Notes: generated by a model not told the origin, from the letters alone. A stretch of 64,000 nucleotides of DNA from an uncultured Alphaproteobacteria bacterium (GCA_902611415.1 CACLZM010000006.1:1-64000), one strand, 5' to 3'. Counted from the stretch's first letter, positions 33,063 through 44,023 are shown. Made by a program: numbers and translations.

Positions 33063-35830
33063 TATTTTTTTAAATAAATACCTGTTTGATTATTTTTATT
33101 CTTAATTAGATCCTTTGGTTTACCTTCAAACAAAATATTCCCACCTTTTTCTCCACCCTCAGGTCCTAGATCTATAATCCAATCACTCGTGTTAATAACA
33201 TCTAAGTTGTGTTCTATTACAATTACAGTATTTCCGTAAGACACTAATTTATGAAGTATCTCTAAAAGTTTCTTTATATCATCAAAGTGAAGTCCAGTTG
33301 TAGGTTCGTCTAAAATATAAAGTGTTTTACCAGTTTGACGTTTTGATAATTCTTTAGAGAGTTTAATCCTTTGAGCTTCTCCACCGGATAGTGTTGTTGC
33401 TGATTGACCAATAGAAATATACCCTAAACCAACATCTTTTAGTGTTTTAAGCTTTGAATATACTTGTGGATTATTAATAAAAAATTCTTCAGCATCATCT
33501 ACTGTCATTGATAAAATATCATTAATATTTTTTTTATTGTATTGAATACTTAACGTTTCCTTATTATATCTTTTTCCGTTACAAACTTCACATTTAACAT
33601 ATACAGGAGCTAAAAAATGCATTTCAATTTTTTTTAATCCATCACCCTCACAACTCTCACACCTACCTCCTTTAACATTAAATGAAAATCTGCCAGGTTT
33701 AAAACCTTTAACTTTAGCCTCTGGTAAATTTGCAAACCATTCTCTTATTGGTGTAAAAAGCCCAACATAGGTAGCTGGGTTTGATCTAGGTGTTCTTCCA
33801 ATCGGTGATTGATCGATATTTATAACTTTATCAATATTTTCTATACCTTTAATGTCCTCATAAGGGAGTGTTTTTATAATTTTTTCATAAATTCTGTTAT
33901 TAGCAGCTCCATACAAAGTCTCATTAATTAATGTTGACTTTCCACTTCCAGATACACCAGTAATAGTTATAAACTTACTTAAAGGAAATTTTACACTCAC
34001 ATCTTTTAAATTATTCCCATTTGCCTTTTTAATTTCAATAAATTGTTTTGATGGAATTTTATTAAGAGTGGGCGGATACCTACCAATTAAACCTCTTATA
34101 TAACTACTAGTTAAACTATCTTTACTATTTAGTATTTTGTTAAATTCTCCATTAGCTACAATAGATCCACCATTGATACCCGCATACTTACCGATATCAA
34201 CTACATAATCTGCCTCTCTAATAATATCCTCATCATGCTCAACGACTATTATTGTGTTTCCTAAATCTCTTAAATTCTTAAGAGTATTTATTAGTTTTTG
34301 ATTATCTCTTTGATGAAGTCCTATTGAAGGTTCATCTAATACATATGTAACTCCAGTTAAACCAGACCCAATTTGACTTGCTAATCGAATTCTTTGAGAT
34401 TCTCCACCAGATAGAGTAGAACTTTTTCTCGATAAACTTAGGTAATTCAAACCAACTTCATTTAAAAAATTTAATCTAGAAAATATTTCTTTTTTTAATG
34501 GAGCTGCTATTAGTTTTTCCTGATCATTTAATTCATTTTCAAATTCATTAATCCACTTCAAAGAATTAGCTATGCTTAAAGAAGTAAAGTCAGAAATAGT
34601 TATATTATTAATTTTAACACATAGTGCTTTTTCATTTAGTCTTTTTCCATTACAGTCATGACAAGTTTTTGAGTTTCTAAATTTTTCAAGCTCCCATTGC
34701 CTCCACCAACTTGATGAGCCATCATAGATATCATCCATAATATTTATTAAACCATCAAATTGTCTTCCACCAAAAAGAACTTCATTTTGAAAAGATTTAG
34801 GTATTTTAGACCAAATAACATTTTCTAATTTTTTTGAATTAAACATTTTTTTAAGCTTTGGAAATATTCGTGATTTTGATCTTTCTGACCAAAAATTTAT
34901 TGCTCCATCATTAAATGATAAATTTTTATCTGGTATCAATATATCTTCATCAAATGTATCTATTTCTCCAAGACCATCACACGTTTTACAAGCTCCATAT
35001 GGATTATTAAAACTAAATAATCTAGGTTCTATCTCATCAATACTAAATCCACTTACGGGACACATGAATTTATCAGACAATGTAATTATATCATTTTCAT
35101 CAATATTAAATATCTCTACACTTCCTTCACTTTCTTTTAAACTAATTTCAATACTATTTGCTAATCTATCTCTATTATCTTTTGACGGTATTATTCTATC
35201 AATTACAACACTAATAGAATGTTTAAAGTTTTTGCTTAATTCGGGTAATTCTTCTTTTTGATAAATTTTGTTATTAATCAAAAATCTCTCGTAACCTTTT
35301 TTAAAATATTCCTCAAAGAGTTTTTTATACTCTCCTTTTCTCCCTTTAATTAATGGAGACATAATCATTATTTTTTTTGAATTAAATTTTAAATTAACTT
35401 CATCTATCATTTCTGAGCTAGTTAAGCCTTTGATTGGTTTTCCCGTTGCGGGTGAGTAGGGGACACCAACTCTTGAGAATAGAACTCTTAAATAATCATA
35501 AATTTCAGTTACTGTTCCTACTGTTGATCTAGGGTTTTTTGAAGTTGTTTTTTGATCGATTGAAATAGCAGGAGATAAACCTTCTATTTTATCAACCCTA
35601 GGTTTATCCATCATGTCTAAAAACTGACGAGCATAAGCGCTAAGTGATTCGATATACTTTCTCTGTCCTTCTGCATAAATTGTATCGAAGGCTAATGTTG
35701 ATTTGCCAGACCCACTTACACCAGTTATTACAACGAGTTTGTTTTTTGGTAAATTTAAATTTATATTTTTTAAATTATGTTCATGGGCGTTATGAACAAT
35801 AATGTGAGTAAGTGGTGAATGTTTATCCAT
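33029..35830 (-). CDS. uvrA: UvrABC system protein A
   Basis: About 933 residues with two ABC modules: Walker A sites GVSGSGKSTLAFDT and GVSGSGKSTLINET, signatures LSGGESQRIRLASQIG and LSGGEAQRIKLSKELS, and the C-terminal zinc module CESCEGDG...CEVCNGKRY. In the first zinc region the leading pair reads CPVSG instead of CPxCG, which I recall as common in alphaproteobacteria. The track starts at a TTG; the ATG five codons later (MDKHSPLTHIIVH) is preferred. It recognises bulky DNA lesions. No LexA-type box was evident in the 64-bp gap to ssb. Confidence 0.96.
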   Translation of the reverse strand: MDKHSPLTHIIVHNAHEHNLKNINLNLPKNKLVVITGVSGSGKSTLAFDTIYAEGQRKYIESLSAYARQFLDMMDKPRVDKIEGLSPAISIDQKTTSKNPRSTVGTVTEIYDYLRVLFSRVGVPYSPATGKPIKGLTSSEMIDEVNLKFNSKKIMIMSPLIKGRKGEYKKLFEEYFKKGYERFLINNKIYQKEELPELSKNFKHSISVVIDRIIPSKDNRDRLANSIEISLKESEGSVEIFNIDENDIITLSDKFMCPVSGFSIDEIEPRLFSFNNPYGACKTCDGLGEIDTFDEDILIPDKNLSFNDGAINFWSERSKSRIFPKLKKMFNSKKLENVIWSKIPKSFQNEVLFGGRQFDGLINIMDDIYDGSSSWWRQWELEKFRNSKTCHDCNGKRLNEKALCVKINNITISDFTSLSIANSLKWINEFENELNDQEKLIAAPLKKEIFSRLNFLNEVGLNYLSLSRKSSTLSGGESQRIRLASQIGSGLTGVTYVLDEPSIGLHQRDNQKLINTLKNLRDLGNTIIVVEHDEDIIREADYVVDIGKYAGINGGSIVANGEFNKILNSKDSLTSSYIRGLIGRYPPTLNKIPSKQFIEIKKANGNNLKDVSVKFPLSKFITITGVSGSGKSTLINETLYGAANNRIYEKIIKTLPYEDIKGIENIDKVINIDQSPIGRTPRSNPATYVGLFTPIREWFANLPEAKVKGFKPGRFSFNVKGGRCESCEGDGLKKIEMHFLAPVYVKCEVCNGKRYNKETLSIQYNKKNINDILSMTVDDAEEFFINNPQVYSKLKTLKDVGLGYISIGQSATTLSGGEAQRIKLSKELSKRQTGKTLYILDEPTTGLHFDDIKKLLEILHKLVSYGNTVIVIEHNLDVINTSDWIIDLGPEGGEKGGNILFEGKPKDLIKNKNNQTGIYLKKYQESLALSTAS

Positions 35831-35894
35831 TAAATTAGATATCAATTAAAGGGCTTTTAATATATATTAATATTACCTTTTAATAAAAATATTC

Positions 35895-36365
35895 ATGGCT
35901 GGATCAGTAAATAAAGTAATTCTTCTAGGTAACTTAGGTAAAGATCCTGATATTAGAGCTACAACAGCTGGATCGAGACTTGCGAGTTTTTCAATCGCTA
36001 CCTCTACGAAATACCGAAACAAAGACACCCAACAGTTAGAGGATAAGACTGAGTGGCACAGAGTTGTTGTTTTCAATGATAAGTTAGCTGATATTTGTGA
36101 AAAATATTTAAGGAAAGGTTCAAAGATATACATAGAAGGTCAACTTCAAACAAGAAAATGGACTGATAATAATGGTGTTGATAAATACACTACTGAAGTA
36201 GTTATTCCAAATTATTCTGGAGTATTAACGATGTTAGATACTCGTTCTCAATCATCTGTTAGTGATGAAAATAATAGTAATCAATTAGACTCAGCAGCAG
36301 ATGAAGCAATGGGTGGTTCAGAAACATCTACAGCTGAACAACTCGATGATGACATTCCTTTTTAA
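35895..36365 (+). CDS. ssb: Single-stranded DNA-binding protein
   Basis: 156 residues: an N-terminal OB fold ([52 protein letters not shown]), a short disordered linker and the partner-binding tip DDDIPF at the end. It is followed 8 bp later by gyrA in the same direction. Confidence 0.97.
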   Translation: MAGSVNKVILLGNLGKDPDIRATTAGSRLASFSIATSTKYRNKDTQQLEDKTEWHRVVVFNDKLADICEKYLRKGSKIYIEGQLQTRKWTDNNGVDKYTTEVVIPNYSGVLTMLDTRSQSSVSDENNSNQLDSAADEAMGGSETSTAEQLDDDIPF

Positions 36366-36373
36366 AAAAATCA

Positions 36374-39040
36374 TTGGCTAAAAAGAAAAAAACTAAAGCA
36401 AAACAGTTAGATGTTTTGGATACTAAAATATATCCAAACATAGATATTACAGATGAATTAGAAAAAAGTTATTTAGATTATGCTATGAGTGTCATAGTCT
36501 CTAGAGCTTTACCCGACGTTAGGGATGGATTAAAACCAGTTCACAGAAGAATACTTTACTCTATGTATGAGTCTTCGTACCACCACAACAAACCTTATAA
36601 AAAATCTGCAAGAATAGTTGGAGATGTTATGGGTAAATATCACCCTCATGGTGACTCTGCTATATATGAGTCTATGGTTAGAATGGCACAAGATTTTACA
36701 ATGCGTCTCCCCTTAATAGATGGCCAGGGAAATTATGGTTCTATGGACGGAGATCCTGCTGCAGCTATGCGTTACACAGAAGCTAGATTAGATAAAATCT
36801 CATCTTTTATGTTAGAAGAATTAGAGTATGAAACAGTTCAACTTAGACCAAATTATGATGAAACATTAACAGAACCTAAAGTTTTACCATCAAGATTTCC
36901 AAATATTTTTGTAAATGGTGCCAGTGGTATTGCAGTTGGAATGGCAACAAATATTCCTCCTCATAATCTTGGTGAAATTATAGACGCTACTTTACTTCTA
37001 GTAGATGAACCAGATACAACTTCTAAACAACTTCATAAGATCGTTAAAGGGCCAGATTTTCCAACTGGAGGAATTATATCTGGCACTGCTGGTCTAAGCT
37101 CAATGTATGAAACAGGTAGGGGAAGCGTTACAGTCTTATCTAAACTTCATGAAGAAAAAATTAAGAATAGAAATGCAATTATAATTACAGAAATTCCTTA
37201 CTTGCAAAATAAATCAAAACTTTTAGAGCGTATTGCTGACGTAGTTAACAATAAAACGATAGAAGGTATTAACGATATTCGAGATGAGTCTAATAAAGAG
37301 GGTGTTAGAATTGTAGTTGAATTAAAATCATCTGCTGTGCCTGAAATAATAAAAAATCAGCTATTTCAATATACTCCCTTAAAAACCTCATTCAGCAGTA
37401 ATATGCTTGCATTAAAAGAGACAAAGCCTTTAACGCTTAATTTAAAAGATGGCCTCACTTATTTTATTAATTTTAGAAAAGATGTTATTACAAAAAGAAC
37501 TGTATATAAACTTAACAAAGCAAGAGAAAAAGCTAATATTTTAATTGGATTATCTATTGCTGTTAATAATATTGATGCAGTAATTAACCTTATTAAAAAA
37601 TCTAAAACTCCATTAGAGGCTAAAGAAAAATTATTATCAACAAAATGGACAGTAAAATCAAATGTTACTCAATACATTAAGTTAATAAATCCTTCTTTTA
37701 AGTTATCTGGATCTAAGATACTGTTAGACGAGGAACAAGCTAAGGCTATTCTAGAATTAAGACTTCAAAAGTTAACAGCTTTAGAAAGAGATGATTTATT
37801 TAATAATTTAAAATCACTTGTAGAAGATATTAATACATATCTCAAAATATTAAATTCAGATAAGCAACTATTAAAATTATTAAAAAGTGAATTGACAGAA
37901 ATTAAAGATAATTTTTCTACAGTTCGAAAAACTGAAATTCAAAAACATGATATTGAAGACATAGATACAGAAGATCTAATAATAGAAGAAGATGTTGTAG
38001 TTACAGTTTCCCATCAAGGTTACATAAAAAGAGTTTTAAAATCCTCTTACAAAGTTCAAAAGAGAGGTGGTAAAGGTAAAAAAGCTATGACTACACGAGA
38101 TGAAGATTTTCTTGAACAAGTATTTGCTGCCACTACTCGTGACACAATATTATTTTTTACTTCAGTTGGAAAAGTTTACTCTATGAAAGCCTATGAATTA
38201 CCTGCTGGCACACCTACTTCGAGGGGAAAAGCAATTGTTAATCTTATTCCAATAACAAAAAACGAAAAAATTTCTTCTATTCTTTCATTGCCAAAAGATA
38301 TTGAAGATTTTGAGAATTATAATTTAGTTTTTGCTACTAGCCTTGGGAACATTAGAAAAAATAAACTAAAAGATGTTGCAATGAGTGGTTCAAGAAAATT
38401 ATCTAGAACAGGTAAGACTGCCATTAAACTTAAAACAGGAGATAGGTTAATTGGTGTAATTTCTGTTATAGAAAATGATGATGTACAACTTGCAACAACA
38501 AATGGTAAATCAATAAGATTTGCCACAAAAGATTTAAGAGAGTTTTCAGGATTAGGCTCTGCTGGTGTAAGGGGGATTAAATTACCTAAAGATGATAAAG
38601 TTGTATCGGTATGTAGTTTACTTCATAATAAAATATCTATAGATGTAAGAGAGTCCTATTTAAAAGCAAAAAATGAGGCTAAAAAAGATATATCAAAAAT
38701 AAACAATAAATTTAAAGAACTTGCAAATACTGAAGAGTATCTCTTATCAATTACTGAAAATGGTTATGGTAAGTTAAGTTCTGCTTATGAATATAGAATT
38801 ACTAATAGAGGTGGATCGGGAGTTACTAATATTACTGTTACCCCTAAAAATGGAAGAGTTATTCAATCATTAAAAGTAAATTTGGATGATAATATAGCTT
38901 TAATTTCAGATACTGGTAAATTATTAAGGTGTAATGTTGGAGATAACATCAGAGTAGTTGGAAGAGTTTCCCAAGGTGTCTCTGTATTTAAAGTAGATGC
39001 AAATGAAAAAATTGTCTCTGTAGCAAGGTTAGAAGATTAA
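36374..39040 (+). CDS. gyrA: DNA gyrase subunit A
   Basis: 888 residues starting at TTG with a lysine-rich leader (KKKKTKAKQ). The winged-helix domain contains [20 protein letters not shown] and the active-site Tyr in [12 protein letters not shown]. The C-terminal beta-pinwheel holds the GyrA box as QKRGGKGKK, which separates it from ParC. With GyrB it introduces negative supercoils. It ends 1 bp before coaD. The ssb-gyrA-coaD order is an alphaproteobacterial arrangement. Confidence 0.97.
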   Translation: MAKKKKTKAKQLDVLDTKIYPNIDITDELEKSYLDYAMSVIVSRALPDVRDGLKPVHRRILYSMYESSYHHNKPYKKSARIVGDVMGKYHPHGDSAIYESMVRMAQDFTMRLPLIDGQGNYGSMDGDPAAAMRYTEARLDKISSFMLEELEYETVQLRPNYDETLTEPKVLPSRFPNIFVNGASGIAVGMATNIPPHNLGEIIDATLLLVDEPDTTSKQLHKIVKGPDFPTGGIISGTAGLSSMYETGRGSVTVLSKLHEEKIKNRNAIIITEIPYLQNKSKLLERIADVVNNKTIEGINDIRDESNKEGVRIVVELKSSAVPEIIKNQLFQYTPLKTSFSSNMLALKETKPLTLNLKDGLTYFINFRKDVITKRTVYKLNKAREKANILIGLSIAVNNIDAVINLIKKSKTPLEAKEKLLSTKWTVKSNVTQYIKLINPSFKLSGSKILLDEEQAKAILELRLQKLTALERDDLFNNLKSLVEDINTYLKILNSDKQLLKLLKSELTEIKDNFSTVRKTEIQKHDIEDIDTEDLIIEEDVVVTVSHQGYIKRVLKSSYKVQKRGGKGKKAMTTRDEDFLEQVFAATTRDTILFFTSVGKVYSMKAYELPAGTPTSRGKAIVNLIPITKNEKISSILSLPKDIEDFENYNLVFATSLGNIRKNKLKDVAMSGSRKLSRTGKTAIKLKTGDRLIGVISVIENDDVQLATTNGKSIRFATKDLREFSGLGSAGVRGIKLPKDDKVVSVCSLLHNKISIDVRESYLKAKNEAKKDISKINNKFKELANTEEYLLSITENGYGKLSSAYEYRITNRGGSGVTNITVTPKNGRVIQSLKVNLDDNIALISDTGKLLRCNVGDNIRVVGRVSQGVSVFKVDANEKIVSVARLED

Positions 39041-39041
39041 A

Positions 39042-39530
39042 ATGTCAAAAATTGGTATATATCCGGGTTCATTCGATCCAATTACTTATGGACATCTTGA
39101 TATTATTCAAAGAAGTTTAAGTGTAGTTGATGAATTAGTTATAGCTGTTTCAAATAATAAGTCTAAAAATCACCTAATATCTATTGATGATAGATTAAAT
39201 TTAATCAATCAATCAATTTCATCTCTTCCAGAAAAAGATTTATCAAAAATTAAAGTAGAAAAATTTGATAATTTACTAGTACACTATGTAAAATCAAAAA
39301 ATGCTTCATTAATTATTCGAGGTTTGAGAGCTGTTTCAGATTTTGAGTATGAGTTTTTAATGACTGGAATGAATAGATCGATTGATAAAGATATTGAAAC
39401 TATTTTTTTAATGTCTTCAGAAAAATATCATTTTATATCATCGAGATTTATAAAAGAGATACACAAGTTGGGTGGGGATATTTCCAAAAGTGTACCAAAA
39501 CCAGTCCTTGATTTCTTAGCAAAAATTTGA
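39042..39530 (+). CDS. coaD: Phosphopantetheine adenylyltransferase
   Basis: 162 residues: IGIYPGSFDPITYGHLDII carries the nucleotidyltransferase TxGH motif, IIRGLRAVSDFEYEF binds phosphopantetheine, and FISSRFIKEIHKLGGDIS is the second nucleotide motif. It makes dephospho-CoA from phosphopantetheine and ATP, the penultimate step of CoA synthesis. Confidence 0.96.
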   Translation: MSKIGIYPGSFDPITYGHLDIIQRSLSVVDELVIAVSNNKSKNHLISIDDRLNLINQSISSLPEKDLSKIKVEKFDNLLVHYVKSKNASLIIRGLRAVSDFEYEFLMTGMNRSIDKDIETIFLMSSEKYHFISSRFIKEIHKLGGDISKSVPKPVLDFLAKI

Positions 39531-39552
39531 AATGTTCACAATTATTCTACAC

Positions 39553-39628
39553 GGGCCCATAGCTCAGCCGGTAGAGCACCTGACTTTTAATCAGGGTGTC
39601 GCAGGTTCGAATCCTGCTGGGCTCACCA
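39553..39628 (+). tRNA. tRNA-Lys (TTT)
   Basis: GGGCCCA ... TGGGCTC A CCA forms the acceptor stem (one G-T pair) with encoded CCA. The D-arm GCTCAGCCGGTAGAGC, anticodon stem CCTGA/TCAGG with loop CTTTTAA (anticodon TTT) and T-arm GCAGGTTCGAATCCTGC are perfect. It lies 22 bp after coaD and 9 bp before ytoQ. Confidence 0.97.
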
Positions 39629-39637
39629 CTTATACCT

Positions 39638-40096
39638 ATGATTAAAGTTTATTTAGCAGGAGAAATTCACACTAATTGGCGTGAAGATTTAATTCAATTG
39701 TGCAATTCTGCCAATTTGAAGATTCAATTTTTCTTTCCTGTCACTAATCATGAAAATTCTGATAATTGTGGAGTAGAGATATTAGGACCTGAGGATAAAA
39801 ATTTTTGGAAAGATAATAAAGGTGCCAATATTAATTCTATTCGTACAAAAAAAGCTATAAAGGATAGCGATGTAGTAGTTGTTAAATTTGGCGAAAAATA
39901 CAAACAATGGAACGCTGCCTTTGACGCTGGATATGCATCTGCTCTAAACAAGTCAATTATTATTATACATAGTGATGATCATCAACATGCTTTAAAAGAG
40001 GTAGATGCAGCAGCTTCTGCTGTAGTATCTAATAATGAACAAGTGGTTCGTATTTTAAAATATGTCCAAGATGGATCTCTTGAAAAAGAAATATGA
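39638..40096 (+). CDS. ytoQ: YtoQ-family protein (nucleoside 2-deoxyribosyltransferase-like)
   Basis: About 152 residues starting MIKVYLAGEIHTNWREDLI; the track start lies in the tRNA and is discarded. IKVYLAGEIH...NWRE, ILGPEDKNFWKDNKGANIN, and VVVKFGEKYKQWNAAFDAGY closely match Bacillus YtoQ as I remember it, a family with the nucleoside deoxyribosyltransferase fold whose substrate is unknown. The gene has its own short leader after the tRNA and may be cotranscribed with it. Confidence 0.85.
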   Translation: MIKVYLAGEIHTNWREDLIQLCNSANLKIQFFFPVTNHENSDNCGVEILGPEDKNFWKDNKGANINSIRTKKAIKDSDVVVVKFGEKYKQWNAAFDAGYASALNKSIIIIHSDDHQHALKEVDAAASAVVSNNEQVVRILKYVQDGSLEKEI

Positions 40097-40143
40097 AATA
40101 TAATAAATCGACCAACTGTTTATTTATCGTTATAATCTGAAAT

Positions 40144-41574
40144 ATGCTTGATAAAAGAAAATTTTATATAAATGGTGAATGGGTAACTCCATCAAAAAAC
40201 TCAGATTTTAATGTAATCAATCCAGCTACAGAAGAACCTTATGTAAGTATATCTTTAGGAAATGAAGATGACACTAACAAGGCTGTAGTGGCGGCAAAGA
40301 ATGCCTTTAATTCATGGAAAAATTCACCTGTACAGGAAAGAATAACTTTACTTGAAAAGCTATTAAAGATTTACAAGAGAAGATTTAATGAGATGACCCA
40401 AGCCATTTCAACTGAACTTGGTGCTCCCTTAGATTGGGCATCATCTGCACAAACAGCCTCCGGAGAGTCACATATTGAAGATTTTATATTGAGATTAAAA
40501 AAATTTGAATTTGAAACAAAATTTAATGAAAATTCTAATAATTATATAGTTTATGAACCTATTGGTGTGTGTGGTCTTATTACACCATGGAATTGGCCTA
40601 TTAACCAAATAGCTCTAAAAGTAATACCAGCTTTTGCCACTGGCTGTACTATGATTTTAAAACCATCTGAAATGGCACCTCTGTCTGGTTTATTGTTTGC
40701 TGAAATGATACATGAGGCAGGTTTTCCTGCTGGTGTTTTTAATTTAGTAAATGGAGATGGATCAGGTGTTGGATCTCAAATATCCAGTCATCCTGATATA
40801 GACATGGTTTCATTTACTGGCTCTACTAGAGCAGGTAAATTAATTTCAAAAAGTGCAGCTGACACAATTAAAAGAGTTTGTTTAGAGCTTGGCGGTAAGG
40901 GAGGTAATATTATTTTTGCTGATGCATATCCCAATGCTGTTAGAGATGGTGTAAGGAATATAATGAGTAATTCTGGTCAATCATGTGATGCACCTACACG
41001 AATGTTAGTTGAAAAATCAATTTATGAAAAAGCTGTTGAGGAAGCTGCAGATGAGGCTAAAAAGATAGGCGTAGATTTACCATCTAAATCAGGAGATCAT
41101 ATTGGTCCTGTAATTAATAAATCTCAATTTGAGAAAATACAGTCGTTAATTCAAAGCGGTATAGACGAGGGTGCAACACTTGTAGCTGGTGGAGCGGGTA
41201 GGCCATCAAATCTTGAAAAAGGTTATTATGTAAAACCAACTGTATTTACAAATGTTAGTAATGATATGAGAATAGCTAAAGAGGAAATATTTGGTCCAGT
41301 GCTATCCATTATTCCTTTTGAGTCTGAAGAAGAGGCAATTTCGATAACTAATGATACACCATATGGATTAGGTAATTTTTTACAAACTGAGAATAAAGAA
41401 AGAGCTAGAAGAGTTTCAAAACAATTAAGGGCTGGTGTAGTTCAAATCAATGGAAATGCTCCTGACGCTGGAACACCTTTTGGAGGCTACAACCAATCTG
41501 GTAATGGACGAGAGGGTGGAACGTGGGGTCTGCATGAATATTTGGAAGTTAAAGCAATTAGTGGTTGGAAATAG
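40144..41574 (+). CDS. NAD(P)-dependent aldehyde dehydrogenase
   Basis: 476 residues of the ALDH superfamily: PWNWPINQIALKVIPAFATG (Asn of the oxyanion hole), FTGSTRAGKLIS (cofactor), LELGGKGGNIIF (general-base Glu), NSGQSCDAPTRMLV (catalytic Cys) and EEIFGPVLSIIPFE. The substrate is not given by these motifs. Location next to betaine/one-carbon genes makes betaine aldehyde, trimethylaminobutyraldehyde or a semialdehyde plausible. It is directly followed by a VOC gene sharing no spacer, so the two are cotranscribed. Confidence 0.9.
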   Translation: MLDKRKFYINGEWVTPSKNSDFNVINPATEEPYVSISLGNEDDTNKAVVAAKNAFNSWKNSPVQERITLLEKLLKIYKRRFNEMTQAISTELGAPLDWASSAQTASGESHIEDFILRLKKFEFETKFNENSNNYIVYEPIGVCGLITPWNWPINQIALKVIPAFATGCTMILKPSEMAPLSGLLFAEMIHEAGFPAGVFNLVNGDGSGVGSQISSHPDIDMVSFTGSTRAGKLISKSAADTIKRVCLELGGKGGNIIFADAYPNAVRDGVRNIMSNSGQSCDAPTRMLVEKSIYEKAVEEAADEAKKIGVDLPSKSGDHIGPVINKSQFEKIQSLIQSGIDEGATLVAGGAGRPSNLEKGYYVKPTVFTNVSNDMRIAKEEIFGPVLSIIPFESEEEAISITNDTPYGLGNFLQTENKERARRVSKQLRAGVVQINGNAPDAGTPFGGYNQSGNGREGGTWGLHEYLEVKAISGWK

Positions 41575-41955
41575 ATGATAGGATTTGTCATGGTTGGAAC
41601 AAACGATCTTGATAAAGCTACTGGGTTTTATGATACCCTTCTTGATACTATTGATTTAAAGAGAATTGAAAAAACTGATACTTATGGCTCCTACGCCCCT
41701 AAATCAAATCCCGAAGCAGTAGAATTTTATGTTACAACTCCTTTCAATGAAGAAAAAGCAACAGTTGGTAACGGAACTCAAATTTCTTTTTATATAAATA
41801 ATAAAGAAGCTGTCGATTTATTTCATTCTACTGCAATAGGTTTAGGTGCAAAAGATGAAGGCGCCCCAGGTGAGAGATATGAAGGTGAGTATTATTCTTA
41901 TATCAGAGATTTAGATGGCAACAAAATTTGTGGTTACACTTACCTTAATAAATAG
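41575..41955 (+). CDS. VOC-family (glyoxalase/dioxygenase fold) protein
   Basis: 126 residues with the paired beta-alpha-beta-beta-beta modules of the vicinal oxygen chelate fold: IGFVMVGTNDLDKATGFYDTL at the start and YYSYIRDLDGNKICGY at the end, the usual place of a metal-binding Glu (here Asp/Asn rather than a clear Glu). The metal triad is incomplete by eye, so enzymatic activity is uncertain. It starts immediately after the aldehyde dehydrogenase stop. Confidence 0.8.
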   Translation: MIGFVMVGTNDLDKATGFYDTLLDTIDLKRIEKTDTYGSYAPKSNPEAVEFYVTTPFNEEKATVGNGTQISFYINNKEAVDLFHSTAIGLGAKDEGAPGERYEGEYYSYIRDLDGNKICGYTYLNK

Positions 41956-41971
41956 AGATTTATTTTTTTTT

Positions 41972-42892
41972 ATGTCTTATTCTGATATTGAAAATAAATT
42001 GAACTCAGGAAAAATTATTATTCTTGATGGTGGGATGGGTGCTGAACTAGAAAAACTCGGAGCATCTATGGATAATAATCTTTGGTCTGGCAGATGTTCT
42101 GTAGATAATCCCGAAATCGTATACAAAGCCCATCAAAATTTTATTCAATCAGGCTCAGATATAATTACGACTAATACTTATGCTAGCACTCCAATTTCAA
42201 TGAAAGAATATGGCTATGAAAACCATATCGAAGAATGGAATAAAGCGAGTGTAAAAATAGCTAAAAATGTTATTGATAATTCTAATTCTAATGTATGTGT
42301 AGCTGGTTCGGTTTCTACATATGGTAGTTGGGATAGAATTGAACCAAAATTCCTAAAACCAGGTTTTTTAAAACAATTAAGTATTTTATCTGAAGCAGGT
42401 GTTGATTTAATTATCCTTGAAGCAATGACTTCATCGACAAGAACCATAGAGACATTATTGGATTGTTCTAATGAATTTGATATTTCAATATGGCTTTCAA
42501 TATCGTGTGCATTGGACAGAGATAGAAATCAACTTATGCTTGGATATCAAGAAAGTATAAGTAATTCTGAAGCATTTTTTTACGGTGATTTTGAAAATTC
42601 TATTAATGAATTTAAAAAAATTCATGATGGTCCTATATTAATAGCTCATTCCGATATAAAGGTGATAAATCAAGGAATTCAAATAATCAAAAGTAATTAT
42701 AATGGTGTTATTGGGGCATATCCGAATAACGGTTTTTTTAAAAAACCACATTGGAATGTAGTAGAGAGCATCTCTCCACAAGAGTATTATGAAGAAGCTA
42801 AATTATGGGTTGAAAGTGGAGCACAAATTATAGGTGGTTGCTGTGGAGTCAGCCCTAGTCATATTAAAGCATTATCAGTTTTAAAGAATTAA
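41972..42892 (+). CDS. Homocysteine S-methyltransferase family protein (Cys-to-His variant)
   Basis: About 306 residues of the BHMT/MmuM-type barrel: IIILDGGMGAELEKLGA, DIITTNTYASTP, LIILEAMTS and the zinc-binding IIGGCCGVSPSHI (C290, C291). The third zinc Cys, normally in a GxNC segment, is His226 (LIAHSD). Family enzymes move a methyl group from betaine or S-methylmethionine to homocysteine; the altered ligand set leaves the reaction open. The track start inside the VOC gene is rejected in favour of MSYSDIE. A second member with the same substitution lies at 44.0 kb. Confidence 0.8.
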   Translation: MSYSDIENKLNSGKIIILDGGMGAELEKLGASMDNNLWSGRCSVDNPEIVYKAHQNFIQSGSDIITTNTYASTPISMKEYGYENHIEEWNKASVKIAKNVIDNSNSNVCVAGSVSTYGSWDRIEPKFLKPGFLKQLSILSEAGVDLIILEAMTSSTRTIETLLDCSNEFDISIWLSISCALDRDRNQLMLGYQESISNSEAFFYGDFENSINEFKKIHDGPILIAHSDIKVINQGIQIIKSNYNGVIGAYPNNGFFKKPHWNVVESISPQEYYEEAKLWVESGAQIIGGCCGVSPSHIKALSVLKN

Positions 42893-42895
42893 TTT

Positions 42896-44020
42896 TTAAG
42901 TTAATTCTGTTTCTTTGTAAGAAGATGTATCTTCCATTAACAATTTAGTATCAATATTTATACCTAAACCTTCATTGTCCTCTATTTTGATAAATCCATC
43001 TTTTATTTCATAGTTTTGATTACTAAATTTTAACGAGTATGGAATATATTCAGGAAAAAATTCTGCCATTTCTGTATTTGTAAAACTCATACATACATGT
43101 ACCATCGCAGATGCTGCAATTGACATAGAATTCCAACAATGAGGAGAGACTGTAACTTTTTTTTCATGAGATAATTTTATTATTTTTATCATATCAATAA
43201 TTCCCCCAACACCTGAAATATCTGGATTGAAAATATCAACTGCATCTAAAGCTAAAGTTTCAATAAAATGATTTAATCCACATTGCTTTTCACCTGAAAC
43301 AATTCTCAAATTTGTTTTCTCTCTAATATCTTTAAGTGATCTTGTTGCTTCACCATCAACTGGTTCTTCAAACCAATAAGGTCTAAATTCCTCAACAAGT
43401 GAAGCTAGTTTTAATGATATATTTGTATCTTTAGGGCAGGCTAAATCTAACATAAGAGGTATATTATAGCCTAAAACATCTCTTATTTTTGAAACACATG
43501 TTGCTGCTTGTTCAACAGTTCTATTTTGAAGTGGATATATTTTAATTCCTCCATAACCATCTCTTAGCGTTTCTATACATCTTGATGATAATATTTCATC
43601 ATTTTTAAAATCCTCACTCCATATTGTTGCATAAACAGGAACTTTTTCTCTATAATCCTTTGATAATATTTTATAAAGAGGTTTTTTTTCTTTCTTCCCC
43701 TCTATATCCCAAAGACTCATTTCTATAGCACTTGTTGCAGCGGAAAAGTCAATTCCACAATGTCCATCAGCAATTAAATTTGACTCTCTATAAAATCTAT
43801 CTGGTGTTATGTCTTTTACATGAGATAAAGAACTCATTAAATTATGAATAATTTCTACAATTCCTTTTTCTCTTGCGGGTAATGAAAAAGCCTCACCCCA
43901 GCCCTCAAAACCATCAGTGTTAGTTAATTTTAAAAATATAAATGGTTTTATTTGTGACCATCCATCTTTAGTTTGTTTTGACTTAGTTATCCATGTCTCC
44001 ACTTTTCTTATGAATGTCAT
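42896..44020 (-). CDS. Enolase-superfamily enzyme (mandelate racemase / sugar-acid dehydratase-like)
   Basis: 374 residues. The capping domain starts VETWITKSKQ; AIEMSLWDIEGKKEKKPLYK ends it. In the barrel, GIKIYPLQNR holds the catalytic Lys region, and LMLDLAC, YWFEEPVDGE and VSGEKQCG give the three metal carboxylates. SPHCWNS provides a His base. Members dehydrate sugar acids or racemise hydroxy or amino acids. It is 4 bp from the downstream homocysteine methyltransferase-like gene start side, in a minus-strand run continuing to the Fe-type alcohol dehydrogenase. The exact substrate is unknown. Confidence 0.85.
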   Translation of the reverse strand: MTFIRKVETWITKSKQTKDGWSQIKPFIFLKLTNTDGFEGWGEAFSLPAREKGIVEIIHNLMSSLSHVKDITPDRFYRESNLIADGHCGIDFSAATSAIEMSLWDIEGKKEKKPLYKILSKDYREKVPVYATIWSEDFKNDEILSSRCIETLRDGYGGIKIYPLQNRTVEQAATCVSKIRDVLGYNIPLMLDLACPKDTNISLKLASLVEEFRPYWFEEPVDGEATRSLKDIREKTNLRIVSGEKQCGLNHFIETLALDAVDIFNPDISGVGGIIDMIKIIKLSHEKKVTVSPHCWNSMSIAASAMVHVCMSFTNTEMAEFFPEYIPYSLKFSNQNYEIKDGFIKIEDNEGLGINIDTKLLMEDTSSYKETELT

Positions 44021-44023
44021 TAT

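Noticed and set aside
33029-35830. Missing zinc Cys in the first UvrA zinc module as an anomaly
   Set aside because: The CPVSG variant is, to my knowledge, common in alphaproteobacterial UvrA.
39596-39637. Upstream extension of ytoQ into the tRNA-Lys gene
   Set aside because: The extra residues come from the tRNA 3' half; family alignment starts at the ATG at 39638.
41915-41971. Upstream extension of the methyltransferase-like gene into the VOC gene
   Set aside because: The leader is hydrophobic junk frame; the barrel starts after MSYSDIE.
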